DNA from: Candidatus Kerfeldbacteria bacterium
GTDB lineage: Bacteria > Patescibacteriota > Patescibacteriia > SBBC01 > JACPUP01
DNA length: 18,150 nucleotides
Direction of reading: 5' to 3'
Assembly (NCBI GenBank): GCA_016192205.1
Contig: JACPUP010000047.1
Span: 1 to 18,150, forward strand
This document shows positions 1 through 6,785 of the stretch, piece after piece. The stretch's first letter is position 1; every line of letters begins with the position of its first letter. The position numbers and the translations under genes are program-made. The notes below the pieces were generated by a model. It did no database searches. It saw only the letters and a list, made by a program, of their open reading frames with translations, and had not been told where the DNA came from.

Positions 1-141
1 ACGCAGTTCACCCAGGACAGTTCGACGATGCTTCTGGACCTGACCGAGGGGCAGGGGAGCGGGCCCTATCTCGTTGAGTACCGCGCCTGTATCGCGACGG
101 GCATTTGCACGTCCGGTCGCTTCGGGTTTACCGTGCGATAA
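1..141 (+). CDS. C-terminal end of a CopC-like domain protein (partial)
   Basis: The reading frame is open from base 1 to TAA at 139-141 and gives 46 residues of a protein whose start lies outside the window. The end reads GPYLVEYRACIATGICTSG and then RFGFTVR. This is the pattern of the last two beta strands of CopC-type domains, which usually read like GxYxVxWRVxSxDGHxxxGxFxFxV. Here the DGH segment is replaced by a stretch with two cysteines, so the usual copper-binding His is absent from the visible part. The family is a periplasmic or extracellular immunoglobulin-like fold. The last 14 bases overlap the convergent glycosyltransferase gene on the other strand. Assignment rests on a short motif and is tentative. 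Confidence 0.45.
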   Translation, partial: TQFTQDSSTMLLDLTEGQGSGPYLVEYRACIATGICTSGRFGFTVR

Positions 142-1615
142 ACGAGGGGCGGTCGAACCGGACGAGGTACAGCCCGTCCCACTGGAAGTCGGAAATGAGT
201 TCACCGTCCCACCCGTGGTCCGAGAACCACTGGAGCGGGAGGTGCGTGTTGAAAAAATCCGGACGCGGGACTACGGCTGATACAAACCAGACGGTGTCGT
301 AGCCCTCGGTCATGGTCGCGAGGTCGTTCACGGATTCGGGAGTGATGACCCGTTGGAAGTTGTACCTGAGGAGGTCGCGGAATCGGTCCGCGGTCCAGTA
401 CCGGCTCGGCAACATGGGCATAATGGTCGCCTCGGGCAGGTAGTAGCGGATGACAATGCTCTCGAGATTGGGGTGGGCGAGCACGAGCGTATCAGCCGTG
501 AGGCGCGGGCGAAGGTACTGGAGCGCGGGGAGCCAATCGCCGCGGTGTTTGGTCGTCGTGTTCACGATGAGGAGGGTGGCCAGGAACACGCCCAGGAGCC
601 CATGGGCGAGGGCCCGAGGGTGCAGACGTGCCCAGGCAAAGGCGACGAGGAGGTAGAGACCGGGAAAAACGACGATGAAGTATTTTGGAACGGTGACGTT
701 GGCGACGAGGGCGGCGAGGATACCCGTGACGACGAGCCAGGCGGAAAAGACGATGAGGAGCGGCGGTTGGCGGAGGGATGATCGTTGGACGAACGTGGCC
801 ACGGCGAGCACCACGAGCGCAGCCAGACCGAGGCCGGTCAGGACATTGTTGAAGTCTCGGTTGAACCAGAGGGGAAAGAATGCGCCGATCCAGTTGGCGA
901 ATTGGGAAATCCGTGAGGGCGAAAGGCCCGACCACCAGGCCGGTCCGACGATCGTGGCGGCGCGGTCCGCGAGGACGAAGACAAGCCAGGGGATTACGCT
1001 GGCGACGGCAGCGCCCGTGGTGACGAGCCAGGAGCGCCACCGTGTGCGCAGCGTCCGCGTGGTGAGAACCGTCATGGTGGCTGCGACCAGGACCAGGCCG
1101 AATTGGAGGTGGCTGTAGAGTCCCACAACGGCGATGAGGGCGATCGTCCAGAGCCGACGCCACGTTGGGTGATTGACCCAGTGGAGGAAGGTGAGGACGT
1201 ACGTGAGCATGAGGACAGCCGTCAGCGGGTAGGTACGGAACTCGAGGCTTTCCGTGAGGAATGGCGTACTCACGGCCACGAGGACGGCGACGAGCAGGGA
1301 CGGAACGATGGCCAAGACTTTTCGCGCGACGACAAAACTCAGGGGAATCGCAATCGTGCCGATGAGGAGGGGGAGGAGATGCGTCCACGCCTCCGTCAAT
1401 GGAACGAGCTGCATCCACCAGCGCGCCATGAGGAAGAAGAGCGGCGGCGTGTTTTCCAGCTGAAGGTAGCCCCAAAAGTCAGACCAAGAAGCTGCGGCTA
1501 ACGTCTGGGTCACCACTTCGTCGGCCAGAAGCCGACTGTGGATCCAGGCCACGCGGAGTACCGCGCCAAGGGCCGTGACCACGAGAATCGCACAGGGAGA
1601 GCGCGGTAATCGCAT
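128..1615 (-). CDS. GT39/PMT-like integral membrane glycosyltransferase
   Basis: A 495-residue polytopic membrane protein. The N-terminus has a hydrophobic helix followed by an acidic pair in the first outer loop (LLADEVVTQ, residues about 29-37), and then ENTPPLFFLMARWW at about 53-66. The DE plus the PPL segment after it is the hallmark of the dolichyl-phosphate-mannose mannosyltransferase/ArnT superfamily (PMT_2, GT39-like), which takes sugar from a lipid-phosphate donor and transfers it outside the membrane. About ten further hydrophobic segments follow, then a soluble C-terminal tail. I chose ATG at 1615; an in-frame TTG at 1639 lies only 3 nt after the -10 box and is unlikely. No Shine-Dalgarno is visible. 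The gene is downstream of the giant adhesin on the same strand but separated by a stem-loop and has its own extended -10. A role in decorating surface proteins is inference. Confidence 0.8.
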   Translation of the reverse strand: MRLPRSPCAILVVTALGAVLRVAWIHSRLLADEVVTQTLAAASWSDFWGYLQLENTPPLFFLMARWWMQLVPLTEAWTHLLPLLIGTIAIPLSFVVARKVLAIVPSLLVAVLVAVSTPFLTESLEFRTYPLTAVLMLTYVLTFLHWVNHPTWRRLWTIALIAVVGLYSHLQFGLVLVAATMTVLTTRTLRTRWRSWLVTTGAAVASVIPWLVFVLADRAATIVGPAWWSGLSPSRISQFANWIGAFFPLWFNRDFNNVLTGLGLAALVVLAVATFVQRSSLRQPPLLIVFSAWLVVTGILAALVANVTVPKYFIVVFPGLYLLVAFAWARLHPRALAHGLLGVFLATLLIVNTTTKHRGDWLPALQYLRPRLTADTLVLAHPNLESIVIRYYLPEATIMPMLPSRYWTADRFRDLLRYNFQRVITPESVNDLATMTEGYDTVWFVSAVVPRPDFFNTHLPLQWFSDHGWDGELISDFQWDGLYLVRFDRPSFIAR

Positions 1616-1642
1616 AGGGGATTTCGGCAGCAACCACAACGG

Positions 1643-1651
1643 AGTATAGCA
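1643..1651 (-). promoter_or_regulatory. Extended -10 promoter of the glycosyltransferase
   Basis: Read on the minus strand, TGCTATACT is an extended -10 (TGn plus TATACT, five of six to consensus). It would start transcription near 1636, about 20 nt before ATG 1615. No convincing -35 is seen at 16-18 bp (GGAACA at best), as is usual for extended -10 promoters. Confidence 0.5.
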
Positions 1652-1676
1652 TGGCGCTGCTGGCTGTTCCGCCCGA

Positions 1677-1718
1677 GAACGAACCAGCGCCTCCGACGGG
1701 GAGGCGCTGGGATCGTTC
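1677..1718 (-). terminator. Long stem-loop between the adhesin and the glycosyltransferase
   Basis: An 11-bp perfect stem (CCAGCGCCTCC 1684-1694 with GGAGGCGCTGG 1700-1710, 5-nt loop) is extended by a second 6-bp stem (GAACGA 1677-1682 with TCGTTC 1713-1718). It begins 15 nt after the adhesin stop. There is no clear U tract, so it is terminator-like but could also be a 3'-end processing or stability element. Confidence 0.55.
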
Positions 1719-1732
1719 GTGGATGCGGTTGG

Positions 1733-4700
1733 TTAGATGTTGAGGATCGGGATGGACGACCGTTGGCGGAGGAAGAGGGCGGCGCCGGCGATCGTGATGA
1801 GGGCGCCGAGCGCGACCAACACGTCGTCGAGGAGACCGGCACCGGTCGTGGCGAGGACGCTGATGCCCCGCACTTCGACGAGTGCTTCATCCGAAACCTC
1901 GTCGGCGTTCTCTGCTTTGGCCGCAGCGAAGTTCTCGTAGAGACCCGACTTCACCGCACCGACTTTCACCTTGTAGGCGACGGTGAATGACTGGCCCGGG
2001 TCGAGATCGCCGAGTGACCACGTCTTCACGTCGTCCCCGCCGTCCACGAAGGTGAACCCGTCGGGGAGCGAGTCGGTGAGCGTGACATTCACGGCCGTGG
2101 CTGCACCGACGTTTTTGACGATCACCGTGTACTCGACGGTGTCACCGGGGTTCGTGAACTCCTTGTTCACAGTCTTCGTGATGGCCAGTTCGGGATTGGC
2201 CACTGCGGGCAAGACTTGCGGTACGAGCACGTTCGTGATGGCCAGGTCATTGACCGGGGTGTTCTCGGTCGTGTCGAAGACCGCGACGTTCGTGATGACG
2301 GTGGTGGCCGTCAGGACGGCAGGCGTGCCAACCGTCAGCGTCACCGTCCCCTTATCACCCGGCTTCACAGTGCCGACCAACCAGCTCACCACGCCGTTGG
2401 CGAATGTGCCATTGCCCGACGCCGAGATGAATGAGGTGAGCGGCGGCAGGGCGTCCGTCACGATTGCGTTCGTGGCCTGAGCGTTTCCACCGACCGACCA
2501 GGCGATGGTGTAGGTGATGGAGGTGCCGGCGTTCACCGTGGCCGGGCCATCCTTGACGATGGCGATGGTCGGCGCAGCCGTGACGTTCGTGTCGTCGTCA
2601 TCCTTGTTGTTCGTCGTGTCGGTTTCCGGCACGGTCGTGCTGACAACCGCCTCGTTGCGGAGCCTGGTCAACCCGAACGGCATGAGGGCCGGAATCGCGA
2701 CCGTTACCGTGAACGAGAAGCTCTCTCCCGGCCCGAGCGTTGTGCTCGGGAACTGCCAGGTGAGGGTCTTGCCCGCCTGGCCGACGGCGACGCCGGCGGT
2801 GTGGGTGACGAACATGACGTGATCCGGCAGGGTATCAACCACGGTCATACCCGTGACCGCATGGGCACCGACATTGCGCACGACGATGGTGTAGGTGAGC
2901 GTTTCGCCCGGGTTGGCAGTCACGCGGCCGTCATCTTTCGTGATAGTGAGGTCCGGCCGGTTGCGTTGGTTGACGAAGTCGAGATCCTCGTGCACGTCGC
3001 CCGAGGTCACGACAACGACGAAGACATTGTCGGTGGGTTCGAGTTGCACCCAGCCGAAGGCCTCCGGCACCGGGATCACCTCTTGCACGAGGTAGGTGCC
3101 GGCAGTCAAGCCCTCGAAGGCGTAGCTGCCGTCGGCGGCCGTAGTCGTTTGTGCAACGACCTCGAACTGCCCGAGGGCGTTCTCCTTCTGGAGCACGATT
3201 TCCCAGCTCGCCAGCGGGAGGTTGCCGGCGTCGACCCGTTCGAACTTGTGGCCGCGGATGGCGCCTCGCTCGAAGTTGCCGAAGTCCAAGCCCTCGATCA
3301 CCGTGCCGGACGTTACGGTCAGCGGACCGTAGAGGGTCGGCTGCGACGTGTGGATCCAGTTGGCCAGGTCGGCCTCACTGACCCAGTAGTCGCCAGCCGG
3401 CAGGTCGGTGAACCGGTACGCGCCGTTTGCGTCGGTCTGCGTCTGGGCGATGATCTCCCCAGGCTCACCCTCCGCGTCATTCCAGAGGAAGATGGTCCAG
3501 TTTGGCTTGCTCGGTTCGCCCTCGTCCCATGCGCCGTTGCCGTTACGGTCAACGAACTTGGATCCGTGGAGCTCACCGAGCTTGAAGTTGCCGAACAGGT
3601 AGTGGCGCTCGCTGCCGCTGCGCTGCACCTCAACGGAGTGGCAGGCGTTCCCGCCTGGGTCGGTTTGGACCCAGCCTGCCTGCGGCACCTCGCAAATGTC
3701 GTAGGTGCCAACGAGGATGTCGCGGAACTCGTACCAGCCCTGCTCGCACTCGCAGTGGTAATCCACAGTGCCGAGCAGACCGGCAAGAATCGACTCGTCA
3801 GACGCGTCGACGTTCCCGTCGCCATTGAAGTCGCCGCTGGGATCGTTGGCTGCCATGGCTGCGGAGAACGCGGCCACGTCAGCTGCATCAATGGTGAGGT
3901 CGTGATTCAAGTCCGGGCAGGCCACGAGAGAGCACTGCGGCGACGGTGCGGTCTCGGTGGACATGATCACCTGGCCGTTCTGCTTGAGTTGGATGGTCCA
4001 GCCATTGACGCCGGGCTCGGCCGGGTCAGCCTGGCCGTTACCGTTCGAGTCCTCGTACTTCGCGCCATGCACGACGCCCGTGTCGCGCTGGTTGGTAAAC
4101 GTGCAAACGAGCTTTTCGCCGTCGTGCACGGGACCATCAGCCTGCGTCTGTGGCCCGAAGGACACTTCGCCGCACGTGGCTTCAACCGCGTGGTAGCCAG
4201 GCAGCTGGTGTTCCATGACCCAGTAGAAGCCGGTTGGGACCACGAGCGTTTCGCCCATGGGGATGTCCGCGGCGATGTTCGAGCCGTCCCTGCCCATGAG
4301 GTCCCAGGTCCAGCCGGGCGGGTCGGTCGCGTCCACCTGACCGTCCGCATCCTCATCCACGTCCTTGTGGACGACGATTTCGCCCTGACGGCGGGTGTTT
4401 GTGAACGTGCACGTGACGTGTTCGTCCGTGCCCAGCTCGATTGTCGCCTGGCCGTTGCCGTCGCTGACGCGCGCGTCAGGTTCGCAGCTGACCGCGGTGG
4501 CGTAGCGGTGGTCGAGTGTCTCGGTCACCACGTACGTGCCAGCGTCGAGGTCGGTGAAGACTTCTTGTTCGCTGTCGCCGAGTGAGAAGTTCTCGGTGGC
4601 GTCACCGGTGAGCGAAAAATCAAACGCTTTGACCGGTTCGAAGTTGAACGGATTGACCACATCCTTGATGATGGTGAGCGAGCTGTTCGGGCAGTGGGCG

Positions 4701-6208
4701 GTGACGGTCGTCCAGACCGTGTTGCTCATGATCCAACCAGTCTCTTTGCTCCAGATCATCCCTTGATTGGGGATCCGAATATCGGTGCACGGTTCGAGCT
4801 CATCAATCGCCGCCTCGAAGCTGACCCAGCCCGACTCGCCCGGGGTGAGCGTGTCGGCGTTCCAGAGGAGCGTGCCGTTGACGTGACCCGGCGTGCCGCC
4901 GTAGCCGAACGAGACGTTGGCCGAGTGCTGCTCGGAGTCGGCGACGTAGGTCAGGAGGCCGTCGAGGACGTCTTTGACCTTGACGCCGCCGCCCGTGCAG
5001 TTGCCGGTGCCGACGTTCTCGAAGTCAAGGCGGTAGGAGATGGTGTCACCCGGATTCGCCGTCTCTTTGTCGTGCGACTTGACGATCTCGAGTTCGCAGA
5101 CGGGCGTTGGCACCAAGCGGTTGTGGATCTCGCAGCTAGCCTGTTGGCCAGACGCAACGACCACATCGTCACAGGTCGTTGACGCCTGCTCGTAGTTGGC
5201 GATGAGCTGTTCGGCCACCGTGTACGTCCCCGGCGCGAGGTCGTCGAAGACAACGGAGTCCTCGCCCTGGTCCGGGAACACGTAGGGGTCGTTGTCGTCG
5301 AGGCGGAACCCGAACTCGTGCGGTGCAGCAGCGCCGCTGTCCATGACCTTCACCACCGTGAGCGAGCCTGGCGGCGTCGGTGGCGGACAGTGTGTGGTCA
5401 GGGTTTCGACGTCATCGTTCGGCCAGTCCAAGCCGGTGTCCACGAGCGTCTCGGTCGAGGTGTCGAAGACGAAGAGGCTGTTGTTGCCGTGGATGCCGAC
5501 GATGAGGTTGCCGTTCTCGTCGAACTCCATGCCCTCAACCTCGCCGTTCACCGTGGCGATCTTGGAGACCTCCGCGACGCCGTTCGTCGTGTAGATGTCG
5601 TCGTCGTAGGCGACGTAGAGCAGCGTGCCCGCATTGTTCCAGGCGAGGGCTTGGGGCTCACCGCTTTTACTCGCGTCGAGCATGAGCGTGGGGACACCGG
5701 TGGTCAGGTTGATGGTGTAGAGGTTGTCGTTCGTGTCGGCACTGGCCCAAAGTTCGCCGGTGACGGGATTGAACGAAGCGCCGGGCAGCTCGAAGTCGCT
5801 CGAGACGTTCGCCACGAACGTTCGAGCACCGGTATCGCGATTCACTGTGACGAGAACCGCGGACGTGTCGTCAGAGCCGTTGTCAGGGAACCCGTAGATG
5901 GTTCCGGTCGATGGTTGGGTGTCAATCGCTTCAAGGTCTTCGTCCGTTGCAGTACTCCCGATGTAGGAGGAAATACCGGTCTGGAGGTTCATTTGGAAAA
6001 GCCGGCTGTCATCGAGGTCCTGGTCGTTATATCCGTAGAGTGTGCAGGTCGTGAGCGGTGGCGTGCTGCTGCCCGTCGCCTTGGCAATGGACGGCCCCAG
6101 GCCGTAGCCCGACTGGGCGAGCATGAGGACGGCGGTCAGGATGGCGAGTGCCTTGCGGCTCCGCTGCTGCCACGTCCGGCTGACGAAATGGGCCGTATCG
6201 TTAAACAT
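1733..6208 (-). CDS. Giant modular surface adhesin with LATTG sorting signal and dockerin-like insert
   Basis: 1491 residues. Start chosen at ATG 6208, where MFNDTAHFVSRTWQQRSRKA leads into a signal peptide (hydrophobic core about 20-44); the frame is open upstream to 6445 but that part is not signal-like. Domains in order, approximate residues: beta-propeller-like (48-270), SpaA/prealbumin-like (276-365), DUF11 (369-505), SpaA-like (509-604), SpaA-like (606-705), SdrD B-like 1 (708-875) with a dockerin-like EF-hand pair inserted at 764-816, SdrD B-like 2 (876-980), SdrD B-like 3 (981-1080, calcium loop lost), DUF11 (1084-1210), DUF11 (1213-1335), DUF11 (1341-1445). The C-terminus is a cell-wall sorting signal: LATTG at 1452-1456, a hydrophobic helix, then RQRS and a short tail. 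These families build stalks on the outside of the cell; binding partner unknown. No SD at the start; expression likely comes through the long leader. Confidence 0.85.
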   Translation of the reverse strand: MFNDTAHFVSRTWQQRSRKALAILTAVLMLAQSGYGLGPSIAKATGSSTPPLTTCTLYGYNDQDLDDSRLFQMNLQTGISSYIGSTATDEDLEAIDTQPSTGTIYGFPDNGSDDTSAVLVTVNRDTGARTFVANVSSDFELPGASFNPVTGELWASADTNDNLYTINLTTGVPTLMLDASKSGEPQALAWNNAGTLLYVAYDDDIYTTNGVAEVSKIATVNGEVEGMEFDENGNLIVGIHGNNSLFVFDTSTETLVDTGLDWPNDDVETLTTHCPPPTPPGSLTVVKVMDSGAAAPHEFGFRLDDNDPYVFPDQGEDSVVFDDLAPGTYTVAEQLIANYEQASTTCDDVVVASGQQASCEIHNRLVPTPVCELEIVKSHDKETANPGDTISYRLDFENVGTGNCTGGGVKVKDVLDGLLTYVADSEQHSANVSFGYGGTPGHVNGTLLWNADTLTPGESGWVSFEAAIDELEPCTDIRIPNQGMIWSKETGWIMSNTVWTTVTAHCPNSSLTIIKDVVNPFNFEPVKAFDFSLTGDATENFSLGDSEQEVFTDLDAGTYVVTETLDHRYATAVSCEPDARVSDGNGQATIELGTDEHVTCTFTNTRRQGEIVVHKDVDEDADGQVDATDPPGWTWDLMGRDGSNIAADIPMGETLVVPTGFYWVMEHQLPGYHAVEATCGEVSFGPQTQADGPVHDGEKLVCTFTNQRDTGVVHGAKYEDSNGNGQADPAEPGVNGWTIQLKQNGQVIMSTETAPSPQCSLVACPDLNHDLTIDAADVAAFSAAMAANDPSGDFNGDGNVDASDESILAGLLGTVDYHCECEQGWYEFRDILVGTYDICEVPQAGWVQTDPGGNACHSVEVQRSGSERHYLFGNFKLGELHGSKFVDRNGNGAWDEGEPSKPNWTIFLWNDAEGEPGEIIAQTQTDANGAYRFTDLPAGDYWVSEADLANWIHTSQPTLYGPLTVTSGTVIEGLDFGNFERGAIRGHKFERVDAGNLPLASWEIVLQKENALGQFEVVAQTTTAADGSYAFEGLTAGTYLVQEVIPVPEAFGWVQLEPTDNVFVVVVTSGDVHEDLDFVNQRNRPDLTITKDDGRVTANPGETLTYTIVVRNVGAHAVTGMTVVDTLPDHVMFVTHTAGVAVGQAGKTLTWQFPSTTLGPGESFSFTVTVAIPALMPFGLTRLRNEAVVSTTVPETDTTNNKDDDDTNVTAAPTIAIVKDGPATVNAGTSITYTIAWSVGGNAQATNAIVTDALPPLTSFISASGNGTFANGVVSWLVGTVKPGDKGTVTLTVGTPAVLTATTVITNVAVFDTTENTPVNDLAITNVLVPQVLPAVANPELAITKTVNKEFTNPGDTVEYTVIVKNVGAATAVNVTLTDSLPDGFTFVDGGDDVKTWSLGDLDPGQSFTVAYKVKVGAVKSGLYENFAAAKAENADEVSDEALVEVRGISVLATTGAGLLDDVLVALGALITIAGAALFLRQRSSIPILNI
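1841..1855 (-). other. LAxTG sortase recognition motif (LATTG)
   Basis: These codons encode LATTG, 36 residues from the end of the adhesin, followed by AGLLDD, a hydrophobic helix and an Arg-containing tail. Layout matches Gram-positive cell-wall sorting signals; LAxTG is the form known for class E sortases. No sortase gene lies in this window. Confidence 0.6.
3761..3919 (-). other. Dockerin type I-like calcium-binding pair inside an SdrD B-like domain
   Basis: Within the adhesin (residues about 764-816), CPDLNHDLTIDAADVAAF is followed about 20 residues later by DFNGDGNVDASDESIL. Each is a DxNxDxxxDxxD calcium loop leading into a helix, which is the dockerin type I duplicated layout. It is bracketed by cysteines (CSLVAC before, YHCEC after) that could pin the insertion into the SdrD B fold. 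The host SdrD B domain starts before it (EDSNGNGQADPAEPGVNGW) and resumes after it (GWYEFRDILVGTYDICEVP). Confidence 0.65.
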
Positions 6209-6281
6209 AGATGGTCTTGAAGATAATGGTTTCCTTCGGTGATTTGGGATACACGGTTGAAGTTTTGGCCGGCAGGTACGT

Positions 6282-6329
6282 AAAAAAGCCGGCAAAATGC
6301 TACAAAAACTGCTCGGCTCCGGGCTTTTT
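6282..6329 (-). terminator. Terminator-like stem closing the adhesin leader transcript
   Basis: On the minus strand AAAAAGCCCGG (6329-6319) pairs with CCGGCTTTTTT (6292-6282) with one bulged C and a loop of about 26 nt, and the 3' arm ends in six T. A shorter alternative pairs GAGCCG with CGGCTT just before the same T run. It lies 74 nt upstream of the adhesin start and so would stop leader transcripts before the gene. The large loop makes it weaker than a classical terminator. Confidence 0.4.
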
Positions 6330-6548
6330 GGGAGAAGCTCGTCGTTCGACGAGGTTGTCTTTACCCAGTGCAGTTTTCCTAACGTTTTGTCGGCTTTTGT
6401 CCGTCCGGTCGCGCGCTGCGCTCCACTGCAGCGTCGATGTTCCATCCTTTTGAAGGACGGCGTGGAACAATGGGATAATGTGCTTCAATGTCGCCTTGGG
6501 ATTGGCGAACCTTTGGAAAGAGCCGTAATCGAAGCTGGAAAATAACAT
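6300..6548 (-). CDS. Possible 82-aa leader gene upstream of the adhesin
   Basis: Unrecognised. ATG at 6548 is preceded by AAGGA with a 7-nt spacer (6556-6560), one of the very few SD-like sites in the window, and lies about 32 nt after the start point predicted from the strong leftward promoter. The protein begins MLFSSFDYGSFQRFANPKAT, has no membrane segment or signal peptide, and has a basic hydrophilic C-terminal half (SAARDRTDKSRQNVRKT). The TAG stop sits in the loop of the terminator-like stem. Codon use is less GC-biased than in neighbouring genes. It could equally be a chance frame in a structured RNA leader; coding status is uncertain. Confidence 0.25.
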   Translation of the reverse strand: MLFSSFDYGSFQRFANPKATLKHIIPLFHAVLQKDGTSTLQWSAARDRTDKSRQNVRKTALGKDNLVERRASPKKPGAEQFL

Positions 6549-6586
6549 TAGTCAATCCTTAAAAATCCGTCAATAGCGAACGCGAC

Positions 6587-6615
6587 ACTATATCCGTAAA
6601 TCAAAACTGTGTCAA
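6587..6615 (-). promoter_or_regulatory. Consensus leftward sigma-70-type promoter of the adhesin transcript
   Basis: On the minus strand TTGACA (6615-6610), a spacer of exactly 17 bp, then TATAGT (6592-6587). This is a perfect -35 and five of six in the -10. The start would fall near 6580, leaving a leader of about 370 nt before the adhesin ATG at 6208. Confidence 0.75.
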
Positions 6616-6701
6616 GCGCCTGTGCTGATATGGGGATTTTTGATGTAGTTTGTGGCACTTGTAAGGGAGAATACGTGGGGCGATGGATAGCCAAGAGCCC
6701 C
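6616..6701. other. Spacer between divergent promoters
   Basis: This AT-richer stretch separates the -35 boxes of the divergent promoters (6610-6615 leftward, 6702-6707 rightward). It is the natural place for shared regulator binding, but I see no convincing palindrome or operator in it, and no open frame that looks coding. Confidence 0.3.
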
Positions 6702-6730
6702 TGGACAACCGAGGAAAGACGTGTTATATT
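6702..6730 (+). promoter_or_regulatory. Rightward promoter of the 1565-aa secreted protein
   Basis: TGGACA (6702-6707), 17-bp spacer, TATATT (6725-6730) preceded by TGT, so the -10 is also extended. The start near 6737 gives a leader of about 50 nt. Before ATG 6786 there is only an A-rich stretch (CAAGAAACCT), no strong SD. Confidence 0.7.
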
Positions 6731-6785
6731 GTAAGAAATCAGGAAATACCAGACCTTAACGAAATTCAAAATTCACAAGAAACCT

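Noticed and set aside
492..1475. 327-codon minus-strand frame rich in Pro, Arg and His
   Set aside because: Off-frame shadow of the glycosyltransferase, whose membrane segments and DE/PPL motifs are in the other frame.
2801..4585. 594-codon open frame on the plus strand opposite the adhesin
   Set aside because: It is the antisense of a GC-rich gene with well-recognised domains; its composition (Val/Ala/Arg/Asp-rich, no domains) is that of a mirror frame. The same holds for 5318-6220 (+).
6209..6445. Upstream extension of the adhesin frame to 6445
   Set aside because: The extra 79 residues lack signal-peptide character and would bury the obvious signal peptide that follows ATG 6208; the stretch also overlaps the leader stem and its T run.
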